A model generated the notes under the pieces. It was not told where the DNA came from, did no database searches, and was given only the letters and a program-made list of their open reading frames with translations. A DNA stretch of 64,000 bases from Spizellomyces punctatus DAOM BR117 (Eukaryota > Chytridiomycota > Chytridiomycetes > Spizellomycetales > Spizellomycetaceae), in NCBI RefSeq assembly GCF_000182565.1, contig NW_015971539.1, positions 1,235,219-1,299,218 of the forward strand, given 5' to 3'. Shown here in pieces: positions 45,639 through 55,781 of the stretch. A program made the position numbers and the translations under genes. The first letter of the stretch is position 1, and the number at the start of each line of letters is the position of its first letter.

Positions 45639-46456
45639 AGACTTCCCCCTCCATCCCTCTTTTATAACCCTTCGTTACTACATCCATCCGCAATGGCGGC
45701 ATTCCCCTCAACATCATAGGATCCCTCCAGATTTTGCCAGCTCCAATGTACTCATCGGCAGGTCTTATGATTTGGTGGATACAGTCTCATACGGAGCTGT
45801 CAAAATCAATGATACGGAGACTGCTCTAGCAAGAAATGAAGCCCCAAAATACGACCTGTCAAAAAAGTCGTCATTGTATCCCGAGAAACGTGCCATGTTG
45901 AGAAGAAGCTCCCTTTTCCGGCATGTAGCTCTGATTGAGCGTTTTTGTCCTGATTTTTTCTTTTTGCCCTTATACACTGCATTCTAATCTGTATGGCTTT
46001 GGTGGAGCTTTCTGCCGTCCAGCTTCTTTTCCTTGTACAAACTGTAGACAGAGAAAGCTCAAGGTGCGGCTGACTCTCAATGGGCGCTGCCGAGAAGAGC
46101 AGCACATGTCATTATGGAATGGGGAGAGTAATTGGTAGCGCGAGGACGGAGCACAGCAGTCAAAAGTCCCTCATGTTCAGACATCTCATTGTCTTCAGTT
46201 TCATTTTCAGCTACACAACGCTTTTTGCTCTGACGTATGTACATCCTAGCGCACAGCAACCGTTGGAATCTACAATCAATCTTTCAAGATTACCCAAACA
46301 CTTGTTCTGAAAGTTTTCACTCCGTTTCCTGACTTTGTCCATGATGCTTCCGCACAAAGCTTTGGCCATGTCAACGTGATTTTCTCATGTTCTTCGCATG
46401 CCTTGAGAAACTTCCGTTGCTTTTTCTGCTCGTCATAAAACTGTTCTTTCAGGAAA
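45639..46456. other. Intergenic region
   Basis: 818 bp between the small membrane-protein gene and the modular gene. No supported gene or RNA. Confidence 0.5.
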
Positions 46457-48240
46457 TCAGGACTGTGTTCGTCCTAGACCGGGGATATCTTTGCACAAGC
46501 TGCTCGTGTACATCTGACACATTGCTGGATGCTTTGCAGTTGTCTGGGTGTGCAGCAAGAATCTTGTCAGTAAACCCATAGTACCGGAGGAAAAAGTTAT
46601 AACCTTAATAATGAACGAGACGGAAATGACAAGTAAGCACCATTGCTCCCAAAAACCCTGAAGTTTTTGTGCTTTCAGCGGTTCCTCACAAAGGAGCCCT
46701 AGAAAGATATCCGGCGGATATTTCCCGGTGTCTCGGACACGTGCGAGAGGCATGCCCTAACGGGAACGACCACCGTGCCAGGGGTGATGAGTCTGCCCAA
46801 CTGGCATTAAGCACAGAAGAGAAGCCATCCTCCCGAACCACCGAACCACGAAAAGCAATAAGGAGTAACTACGTAAACCACCATCCGGCGGATGTGTTCC
46901 AATAGTTGGACACGTGCGAGAGGCATGCCCTAACGGGAACGACCACCGTGCCAGGGGTGATGAGTCTGCCCTACTGGCTTATATAAGCACAGAAGAGAAG
47001 CCATCCTCCCACGCAACCTTTCGGTTGCATCATCTCCTTACTGCTCCAAAACTTCAGGGCCACACGATTTAACAGGGAAGGACTTACCGACTGTCTTCTA
47101 CATAGCGCCACTTGCTCCCAAAGAGGTCTCGCTCCCGATGAGAAAGGTGCTGTTCTCGATAAATGGGCCGTCTCTGGTCTGGGCTGACCTACAAGGTTAC
47201 ACCAAACATAGACACATTCGGGAATTCGTTAGATAAAAGAACCATACATCCTGAAGTTTTTGTGCTTCGGCCGTTCCTCACAAAGGAGCCCTAGAAAGAT
47301 ATCCGCCGATATTTCCCGGAGTCTCGGACACGTGGGAGAAGCACACCCTACCGGGAACGACCACCGTGCCAGGGGTGACTGAGTCTGCTCAACTGGCAAA
47401 CGCACAGATGAGGAGCCGTCCTCCCGAACCACCGAAGCACGAAAAGCAATAAGGAGTAACTACGTAAACCACCATCCCGCCGGATGTGTTCCAATAGTCG
47501 GACACGTGCGAGAGGCACACCCTACCGGGAACGACCACCGTGCCAGGGGTGACTGAGTCTGCTCAACTGGCTTATTTAAGCACAGAAGAGGAGCCGTCCT
47601 CCCACGCAACCTTTCGGTTGCATCATCTCCTTACTGCCCCAAAACTTCAGGGCCACAAGATTTACAGGAAAGCACTTACCGACTGTCTTTTACGTAACAC
47701 CATTGCTTCCAAAGACGAACAAGTTATACTCCTAATAATGGACGAGACGGGAATGACAAGTTAGCACCTGCTCCCAAAAACCCTGAAGTTTCTGTGCTTT
47801 GGCGGTTCCTCACAAAGGAGCCCTAGAAAGATATCCGCCGGATATTTCCCGGTGTCTCGGACACGTGCGAGAGGCATGCCCTAACGGGAACGACCACCGT
47901 GCCAGGGGTGATGAGTCTGCCCATCTGGCACAAGGACAGATGAGAAGCCATCCTCCCACGCAACCTTTGGGTTGCATCATCTCCTTACTGCCCCAAAACT
48001 TCAGGGCCAAAAATATCTCACAGGAACACACTTACCCTCTGTTTTTTTCGGTTTCCTCAAGAGATCGACTGCGCTTCGGATTTCCTTCCTGGTCGGCAAT
48101 TGACTCAACAACTCTCTATGCGCAATGTTGTTGAGCTCACAGTACTCTTTCCATGAGCCTGTGGGATTCTCATGGATAAAGGTGGTGATGTCCATCAACG
48201 AGAAGTCTTTGAGTAATTCCTGGAAGATGGTTGCGGACAT
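46457..48240 (-). CDS. Modular gene of unknown function with element-bearing introns
   Basis: A coherent model joins three exons: 48240-48036, 47188-47088 and 46603-46457, giving 150 aa with all phases consistent. Exon 1 encodes MSATIFQELLKDFSLMDITT and about 48 more residues, a helical, soluble-looking segment. A related exon-like unit (47731-47680) has the same 3' end (GACAGTCG then GTAAGT) as the middle exon and a 5' end like the last exon, but its phase does not fit, so it looks like a decayed or alternative exon. Each intron contains one or more copies of an inverted-repeat element. No known family is recognised. Confidence in exon 1 is higher than in the later exons. A TCACGTGA octamer lies 133 bp upstream. 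Confidence 0.45.
46656..47059. mobile_element. MITE-like inverted-repeat element, copy A
   Basis: About 404 bp bounded by CCCTGAAGTTTT and its reverse complement AAAACTTCAGGG. It contains two direct sub-repeats of about 170 bp sharing GGACACGTGCGAGAGGCA and ACCACCGTGCCAGGGGTGA, and a short hairpin GCAACC-TTTC-GGTTGC. There is no coding capacity. Target-site duplication is not evident. Confidence 0.6.
47249..47652. mobile_element. MITE-like inverted-repeat element, copy B
   Basis: About 404 bp, same ends (left end has lost one C) and the same two internal sub-repeats as copy A, with scattered differences. It lies in the same intron position relative to a duplicated exon end. Confidence 0.6.
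47781..48006. mobile_element. MITE-like inverted-repeat element, copy C (deleted)
   Basis: 226 bp with the same terminal inverted repeats but just one internal sub-repeat, as if recombination between the direct sub-repeats removed one unit. Confidence 0.6.
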
Positions 48241-49686
48241 CTTTTAGATGGCGAGCGCGTGGGAAGACTTTCGTGCTGCGCGGGACTTTATAGCCGTGAT
48301 TTAGAAACATGATGTGCTGGTTTCAATGCATTAATTCAAATAAATGCACCAGTCACTGCCCCGTTTTCCCAGTCACGTGATATCTATCATTGGAGGATGA
48401 TTGAAGTGTGCTTCAAAACAAACCAACAATGTTTTGGACTTTTGTATCATCCTCTTGAAGCAAACCACAAGAGATAATGACATGAATCCTACAACAGAAT
48501 GGATTGGATGAGACGATATATGGATATGGGTCCATCTGGCAACATGCGATGACTTTATATTTGCCGGACGGTTTGCTTGACCAAGATGCGTTCAAGAGAG
48601 CCACGTCCCGATAGGTATATTCCTGGCGTATCTGTCTCTCTGCTAGACTCTTCCCAGTTGCAGGCGTAAGGTTGGCTTGTCAGTCTGCTCAATGACAAAA
48701 AAATAATGCAGCAAGAAAAAGCAAACTGTCAGATTTCCTCGCCGCATTGTCATATTTCAGTCTGCTCCGCATCCCATACCCAAAAATACCACTGTGGAAT
48801 GCCACAGAACATATTGCATAACAATTGAATAATAACCTCCATGCTAATATATTTTATGCGAGTATGGGCCGATTGTCAACAAGAAAAAGAACACGTTTTT
48901 TCATTAAAAATCCCATCATCCAGAAACCAGATTGTGATATTGCATTTATACGGAGAGAAACGGGCGATGTTATAGGAGCGGATGGCAATACATGTTCATG
49001 GGTTTCCAGTTGGGCACATCGTCCCTAGGTATATCGATTGTAATTGCACACTACATCAAAACTCATTCCTTTCAGAAAACGGTGATTCCACATAGCTGGG
49101 AGAAACTTGTCCGCCATGCAATCTTCCAAATCTGCTTAAAGAACAAAACCTTTATCGAAATCTCTCAGTTTACACTACTACAGGACAAAGACCAACGTTC
49201 TATTGCAACAGTATGGATACAAGGTCCTCCACATCAAATCAGGCACCCATCCGATAGAAGCAAACCTTGATTCTATCCTTGGACAGATAGATTCCTTGAG
49301 AGCGAAGCCATGGTCTAAGAGATAACCCTCTGCATGCTTTAAATCTGTTATTTCAGAGTATTCAAACAAAGTTTTGCAGTTAGATTTCTAAACACGATTC
49401 CATTCATATAGAAGTGTTCGTAAACATTCCACTGCGGCTCTTGACAAGTTGGTGGGGCAAAGACCTACGTGGCGATCATCCCATGCGTCCCAAGCATTTC
49501 CATGAACTCTGCAGGAATAGATTAGATGCTCAGTGGAAGCATTTATCAAGATATAGATGTAAAAAAGAGAATGAGACACCTGAGGATGTCCACACCACAT
49601 AGAGTATTAGCTAGTACCCACCCCATCACGAATATAAGTTATAAAACCAAATAAAAAAATGCAACCAAAAATAAGCCTTGAGCTCC
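48241..49686. other. Intergenic region with TCACGTGA octamer
   Basis: 1,446 bp. TCACGTGA lies at 48373-48380, upstream of the modular gene. The rest is AT-rich with only short unconvincing frames. Confidence 0.5.
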
Positions 49687-50370
49687 CTACCGCCCGTCCC
49701 CTCCAACTCCCACATTCCCATTATGAGATCCTACCCAGACGGTTTCCCAAGATTTGCGTTTGGACTGCTTTCCTATACTAAAATGCGACAGAATACTGGC
49801 AATTCGGTCTACTGCTCTCCTTTGAGAGGTCGCGGTGCGTTCCTTGGATTTTTGATCCAAGCAATCACTCAACCCCGCGGAGCCAAGCGCTTCCGCATAC
49901 GATGCCTCAAAAGTATCTTCATAGTCTTCGGCATCCATACTGGCAATAGAAGCCCTTTCCTCCCGATCCCGTTCCATTTCATACACAGACGGTAAACTCA
50001 AATCTGCGGGTGTTTTCTCCATCGTGATTCCCCCACCATACCCCATATTCAGCGCGTCCTCCCATTCCTCCCATTGATGCTCTCCTTCGCGCGTTCGCCA
50101 ATCAGATTGAACGTCTACGGCGTCCCAGACTTTGTCTGTCTCTTCTAGCGAGGCTTCTTCATAGGCGCTTGGGAGAAAGTCTTGAAACGCCGAAGAGGAG
50201 GAACTAGATGATGACGCGGGTGACGACTTTGTCGAAGAGGAGGCGAGAGAGGAGAGGGAGGGGAGAACCCATGACGGGCGCTTGTGGAGAAGGGTGGAGA
50301 GAATCGAACGTTTCGGTCGTTTGGAGTGTTGGCGTGGGGAGGGTGATGAGTACGGTGTCTGCCGGTTCAT
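49687..50370 (-). CDS. Ser-rich hypothetical protein
   Basis: Single-exon frame of 227 aa. The N-terminus is basic and Ser-rich with an eight-Ser run, the middle is acidic (EEWEDALNMGYGGG), and a C-terminal segment reads RRAVDRIASILSHFSIGK. There are no membrane segments or known domains. Codon continuity, a clean ATG and a defined intergenic region with TCACGTGA support it as a gene. The function is unknown. Confidence 0.6.
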   Translation of the reverse strand: MNRQTPYSSPSPRQHSKRPKRSILSTLLHKRPSWVLPSLSSLASSSTKSSPASSSSSSSSAFQDFLPSAYEEASLEETDKVWDAVDVQSDWRTREGEHQWEEWEDALNMGYGGGITMEKTPADLSLPSVYEMERDREERASIASMDAEDYEDTFEASYAEALGSAGLSDCLDQKSKERTATSQRRAVDRIASILSHFSIGKQSKRKSWETVWVGSHNGNVGVGGDGR

Positions 50371-50806
50371 GTTCCCTCGTTGCCGTCGTCGTCAGAAATT
50401 AACAAAAGTTAAAATACAAGGAAATGACACCCGATCATCAAAAATTCTTTACATGGCAATCGGACAGAATCGGGGAATCAAAAGATCCCTTTTGAGGGTC
50501 ACTTGAAAGTGTTCGACATGTGTGAGTGGCTTAGTGGCGTGTTTTACCTTATCACGTGAGGTTTCGGACATGTCACTCGACTCTTTGGTAAGCCTTTGGG
50601 TTTTACGTACAAGGCACACACGAGATGGGGGGACTTTACATTCATGAGGGCTCATCGGTCAACTTATGGCTGGATGGATGACAGAATAAGGTGACCAAGA
50701 CGTCAGATCCGTCACAATATAGCTGCTATATCACAAAAAAGTGAGAGGCCAGTCGCTGTTTCACACCCATCAGACCCATATCCTCGCCATTGTTATCCAA
50801 CTCACC
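50371..50806. promoter_or_regulatory. Divergent intergenic region with TCACGTGA
   Basis: 436 bp between divergent starts, with TCACGTGA at 50552-50559, roughly central (about 180 and 250 bp from the two ATGs). Confidence 0.45.
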
Positions 50807-51364
50807 ATGGTCAAAAAGCTCAAGCTCTCCACTCACCAATGGGCCAACCACAAACATCACCACATTCCGCCGTGGACTCAACCCCCGGACACTATTGCGC
50901 TCGACAAAGCGCTCACCGAAACATTCAATCAAGTCCACCAGGCGTCCGAAAACCCAGCAACAGATCCCATCGTCATTCACATCCAGTCCGCCCAGATGCG
51001 GTACATTAACGTTATTCAAACTGACGGTACCAGAGGACTTCCCTCTATCCGCATCACGTTGGTCCCCTCACCCAAAGCTCACGATATTCAAACCCTCCAC
51101 AACGCGCTCGAAAGCGACTTGGAAATGCGCAGAGTGGTGTATGAGTACCGGGAGCGGTTCGTTAATAAGAAAGAATGGTACAAGTATGGTGTTTTGAAAA
51201 ACTTTTTGGGAATTGATGAGAGGAATCTGAGACTTTTGAGGAGGGCTCTCCGGAATTTGGAGAAGGCTTTGGAGGTTCAAAATGAGCAAGCAGAGAATGA
51301 ACCCGTGCAGCATAAAGAGATTAGTCAAGAAAAGAAAGGGGAAGTTTTTGCTAGGGAAGAATGA
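50807..51364 (+). CDS. Unidentified 185-aa basic protein
   Basis: Single exon, 185 aa, starting at an ATG in a strong context (CACCATGG). An in-frame upstream extension to 50741 is unlikely. The N-terminus is basic (MVKKLKLSTHQWANHKHHH). A central segment (PIVIHIQSAQMRYINVIQ, then LPSIRITLVPSP) looks like a small alpha/beta domain. The C-terminal half is helical and charged (KKEWYKYGVLKNFLGI, then NLRLLRRALRNLEKAL). The size and basic helical tail would suit a mitochondrial ribosomal or other RNA-binding protein, but no family is recognised and that idea is speculative. Confidence 0.65.
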   Translation: MVKKLKLSTHQWANHKHHHIPPWTQPPDTIALDKALTETFNQVHQASENPATDPIVIHIQSAQMRYINVIQTDGTRGLPSIRITLVPSPKAHDIQTLHNALESDLEMRRVVYEYRERFVNKKEWYKYGVLKNFLGIDERNLRLLRRALRNLEKALEVQNEQAENEPVQHKEISQEKKGEVFAREE

Positions 51365-52286
51365 GTCATGTTTGTAGCAGAGCAAAACTCACTTCGGAAT
51401 AACTACCATCTATTGTCACAATCTACACCCATGCTTGTCTCGTACGTTGCCGTCTTTTGACGATAATGCTTTGTGAGAAGTTTATGCATCCAAACTGATT
51501 CTATGAGTTCTCACGGATGAGAATGCGGGTATTGCAAAGTACCATCCCCAATTGCAATCTAGGCATGCACGGAGTACCAGTGTTCACGAACATGTCGAAA
51601 GCTGTCTTTTGCATCCTGAGCTATCATGAGGTGTATGTTACCTTCCTGACATGGAAAACCACTCAGTCGTTACTCGGGCTTGCGCAGACCCGGGAGACAA
51701 AAGATCCTGCAAATACGGAGATCCCGTAAGCATAGCGCGAACCCGTAAACAAAGGTAACGCGTCCGTATAAGGGTGACCACTCATGCACAAGATTGGATT
51801 GCCACGACCCTAACCCAGCATTAGATGTCTCATTTCCCAAGCGCCGCATTGGCAGGACAGCCACAAACTCGTCCCCATTCATGGACGCTGTCATTTAACA
51901 AACGAACATAAATGCAAGCATTCAAACAAATCCCATTGTTAAGGGCGTCGCGTTCCAAATTCGGCACAAGGTGCGCCTCTTGTAGCTATCCAAACTTCCG
52001 AGTGTGCGATACAGCCATACAAACAAAGCAGCGACACATATTGTACGTGCATCCGTTGAGTTGAAACAGGGGAGGCAACGAACTATGCAAAGTCTTCCAG
52101 AATGTCACGTTGGCGTCCAAGGCGTTCTTGAATGCTTGTATTTGGGACATTCCAGTAGCCCAGCAAAGACAAAATGCGCAAGTATCAACAACCCTTTTTT
52201 GAAGTATAAAAGACAGCAATCCGTCGCTTCCCTGCATTTCAGTCATCTTACACTCAGCACATTCATCACATACCATACCACAGGAG
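51365..52286. other. Intergenic region
   Basis: 922 bp, no supported gene. A TATA box (GTATAAAAG) at 52204-52212 lies near its 3' end. Confidence 0.5.
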
Positions 52287-52496
52287 ATGCCCACTCCCCT
52301 CCACAACCACTTTACAACCACCTCCAACAGCCGGAGCAGAACCACCTCGCTCGGTCGCGTTCCCAACGCAAACATTCCAAGGAACCTCAAACTGATTTCA
52401 ATGCCTCAGCGGAAAATGATTTGTGCTGCCCCTGCGCCCGTGTCAAGAGAGAGGATCTTGTTGGGGTGGAAGGGGGAAATGGCCCTTGTTGGGTGA
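52287..52496 (+). CDS. Possible 69-aa small protein
   Basis: Short ATG-initiated frame (MPTPLHNHFTTTSNSRSR start) 75 bp downstream of a good TATA box (52204-52212) and a pyrimidine-rich leader. It is basic, without a membrane segment or signal peptide. There is no recognisable family, so it may be chance. An overlapping 217-codon frame in another phase (52004-52657) crosses the TATA box and looks less likely. Confidence 0.3.
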   Translation: MPTPLHNHFTTTSNSRSRTTSLGRVPNANIPRNLKLISMPQRKMICAAPAPVSRERILLGWKGEMALVG

Positions 52497-53309
52497 ACAT
52501 AACAAAGGCATCGTGGGCTTTGATAAACTCTATTATACATAGAATAATGTCCTATTATTTTGATAAACCCATTGCTATGTTTTACTGCAAAATACATGAT
52601 ATCTCAAATAGAAATATTGTTGTCGGGATGTTCGGGGTGCGCGCTTATGCAACATGATAAGCCACATTCATTGGTATTGAGATAAGACGTATGTTTAAAC
52701 GGTTTCGCTCTGAAAGGATGCACTTAACAACTGCTTTAAACGATCAACAACCACCAAAGACGACGCTCATCAATTGCCCAAAAGATATCTTTGTACTGCA
52801 ACATGGCTTCTTAAAATCGCGATATCTATATCCATTTTGTAAGTCTTCTTGGTCCTGTTGCACTCTACACCCATCCTACAGCCTAAACCCCCAGTCATCG
52901 CTTGCATTGCATGGCATTTGCTGCAAACTTGGAGACCACCTCCCTGCAAGACTTAAAAGCCCTTTCGGTGAAATCCGGTGATCTCCATTGCATACGTCAC
53001 TCTCTTTCATCCAATGGGAATACACGTGGCGCATAATAAATGGCACAGTCATAGTAAGAACTCTCGCCGCCATGGCAATGGGGAAGGAGAACACGCAGCT
53101 TTCCAAGTTGAAGGCTTCTTTCTTTGTGCGTGCGTGGGAACCCTCCCAACCTCATCGGCATCCCTCCACATCTTCCTGCTCACCTTCTGGTCCTCCCCGC
53201 GAACAGAGCAAAGACTCGCACGCCTTTCATACCTCAAGACGAGATTGTGAGGCCACTCCCAACCCGCTTGTGTCAAACCGAATTTCACTCTCTCGCGCAA
53301 TAAATTACA
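52497..53309. promoter_or_regulatory. Region upstream of MPP-beta gene
   Basis: 813 bp with CACGTG at 53023-53028. No gene is seen. Confidence 0.45.
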
Positions 53310-55087
53310 ATGTTGAGGTCAACTAGGTTCTTGGCGTCGAGCAGGGCGGCGGTACGTGTTCTCTTTTGAGATTTTTGAGAGGAGGACATTATAGTGCTTT
53401 GGACGGGAACGATGCGATGGATGTGGCGGATGCTCTGGTGATTGTTACGGAGATTTCGGGATGGCAAGCGTTCCGCTTGGCTTTCGCCAATCGATTGAAA
53501 CTGAGTGGCGAAATTGTCTAGAAATAGAAGGCTGAACATGCATGGAGATAGCACACGGATGGCCGGGACCGCTGACTTACTTTTCCTCTCGTTTACAGCT
53601 CCGCACTTCTGGACGGAAGTACAACACTGGCGGTACCGGCAGTGCAGTCCTCACTGAGCCCAGCCCGTCCACCCGCACCCTGAAATACACCTACCCCCAA
53701 TCCCTTGGCAATGTCCCCGAAACCCAAGTGACAAAGCTGGCCAACGGTTTCACTATTGCCACCGAGTCGAACCCCAACTACCAGACTGCTACTGTTGGTG
53801 TGTGGATCGATGCTGGTTCTCGTTTTGAGACGGAGAAGACGAATGGTACCGCACACTTTTTGGAGCACATGGCTTTCAAGGTACATATAAATTACAACGA
53901 AGTCGCCTGGGTCGGGTTGAATAACACACACTTCTCTTGATAAATAGGGTACTAAGAGCAGGACCCAAGTCCAGCTCGAGACTCAAATTGAGAACATTGG
54001 TGGTCACTTGAATGCATACACTTCCCGCGAGCAAACGGTCTACTATGCAAAAACGCTCTCTTCGGATGTTAACACCGCCGTAGAGATTCTCTCTGATATC
54101 CTACAAGGATCGACTCTCAGTCAGGATGCCATTGAACGAGAACGTGATGTCATTCTCCGTGAAGCTGAGGAGGTTGACAAGCAAAAGGAGGAAGTTGTGT
54201 TTGACCACCTCCACGCATCCGCCTTCCAGCGCTCCCCTCTTGGACGTACTATCCTCGGCCCTGCCAAGAACATTAAGAGCATCACCCGTGAGGATTTGGT
54301 AGACTACATCTCAACCAACTACACCCCTGAGCGCATGGTTCTCTCTGCCGCTGGTGGTGTTGACCACGAGGCCCTCGTTAAACTTGCGGAGCAGCATTTC
54401 GGTAAGATGAGCCCTGGTGAATCAAGGGCCAAGCAGCCCAAGGCAAAGTTTGTCGGTTCCGATCTTCGTGCCCGTTACGATGACCACCCCACTGCCCACG
54501 TTGCTCTGGCCGTTGAGGGAGTGAGCTGGACAAGCCCCGATTACTGGGCTCTTCTTGTTGCTCAGTCCATCATTGGTAGCTGGGACCGCTCTTTGGGTGC
54601 TGCTCCTCACGTATCCTCCAAGCTTGCTCAGAACCTCCACAAATGGGGCTTGGCCAACTCGTTCATGTCCTTCAACACTTCGTACTCAGACACTGGTCTC
54701 TTTGGAGTCTACGCTGTGTCCGAGAAGACGATGCACCTTGACGACTTGGTACACTACATCCAGCAAGAATGGCACCGTCTTGCCATGAGCGTCACTTCTA
54801 CGGAAGTCTTCCGTGCCAAGAACCAGCTCAAGACTTCGCTTTTGCTTGCTCTTGACGGTACCACCCCTGTGGCTGAGGACATTGGTCGTCAGATGCTCGT
54901 GTACGGCAAGCGTCTGACTCCCTGGGAGATTGATGGCTTGATTGAGAAGGTGACTGCTCAGGATGTGATGAAGGTTGCTCGCGAGTACATTTACGACAAG
55001 GAAGTGTGCATGGTTGGATATGGTCCCGTTGAGGCCCTTCCTGACTTCAACCGTGTCCGGTCTGCAATGTCGCCAATTTACTACTAA
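53310..55087 (+). CDS. MAS1: Mitochondrial processing peptidase beta subunit
   Basis: Three exons: 53310-53351, 53599-53880 and 53948-55087; 487 aa. The first exon encodes a short presequence ([14 protein letters not shown]). The M16 metallopeptidase domain follows with the inverted zinc motif HFLEHMAF (HxxEH intact) split from GTKSR by an intron, the distal Glu region QTQIENIGG to [14 protein letters not shown], and [10 protein letters not shown]. The C-terminal half has [29 protein letters not shown] and [15 protein letters not shown]. Together with the alpha subunit it removes presequences from imported matrix proteins. Intact catalytic residues distinguish it from bc1 core proteins and from MPP-alpha. 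The first intron, 247 nt, is the longest well-supported one here. Confidence 0.95.
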
Positions 55088-55781
55088 ACGCGAGATGGGA
55101 AGAGTTTTGGGTGATTGGTGTCGGGGAAGTTGCATCCTGCGTGTTTAGAATCATAATGCAATGAGTATTTGGAGGGCGGGGTGTGTCGTGTGCTGCGTTT
55201 TGTGGTGGATTATTCTTAATACCAATCTGACTGCCTTTTATGTCATTGTTTTCTGAATGCATGGCGTCCTGGTGTATTTAATGCACAGCGTTTTTGAGTC
55301 ACAGGGCAAATGCTGCGTTTGGGGATTATGGCTGGACGCTAAAAGAAGATGGTTTCTCCTACATCTGCGGCAACCATTATTAGCTCAGATATGCGACAGG
55401 GTATTCTTTGTCCATCAAGCACTCTATGGCTTTTACGGATGATATATCAACTGAATTGTCCCATTTTGGCAGCCTTCGATGAGATGAGCGCCAAAGAAGA
55501 GCGACAAGCATCGGCCAAGGAAGCTTTTTGCACGCGCCATTATGTCTTTCCCACCCCATCAGAATAGACTTTTTGACGTTGACAGGTGGCCCTGACTTAT
55601 GAGTGAGTCGATATGTGTGGAGAAGTCAGGATTTACCTTTCCTAGTAGTTCGGGGCTAGCTTGTCATTCAGACTTTGACATTTGTTTTTTTCAACACCTG
55701 CGTGCCAAGTGGACATCCTTTACTGTAAGAGACAGACTCTTTCGGGCCAGAAAAGCAAGAATACAGTCAAAGAACGCCAAT
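55088..55781. other. Intergenic region, MPP-beta to RRM gene
   Basis: 694 bp, no supported gene. The 183 bp before 55782 stay open in frame with the RRM gene but look like leader. Confidence 0.5.

Noticed and set aside
46034-46062. CTNCRQRKLKV resembling the start of a Zn2Cys6 domain
   Set aside because: Only two cysteines, then a diverging and short frame; the rest of the cluster is missing.
46737-47880. CACGTG hexamers in the repeated element as regulatory sites
   Set aside because: They are part of the repeat unit (GGACACGTGCG), not the TCACGTGA octamer, and their copy number reflects duplication.
52004-52657. 217-codon + strand frame
   Set aside because: It runs across a TATA box and a leader-like region; composition is not protein-like and no domain is visible.
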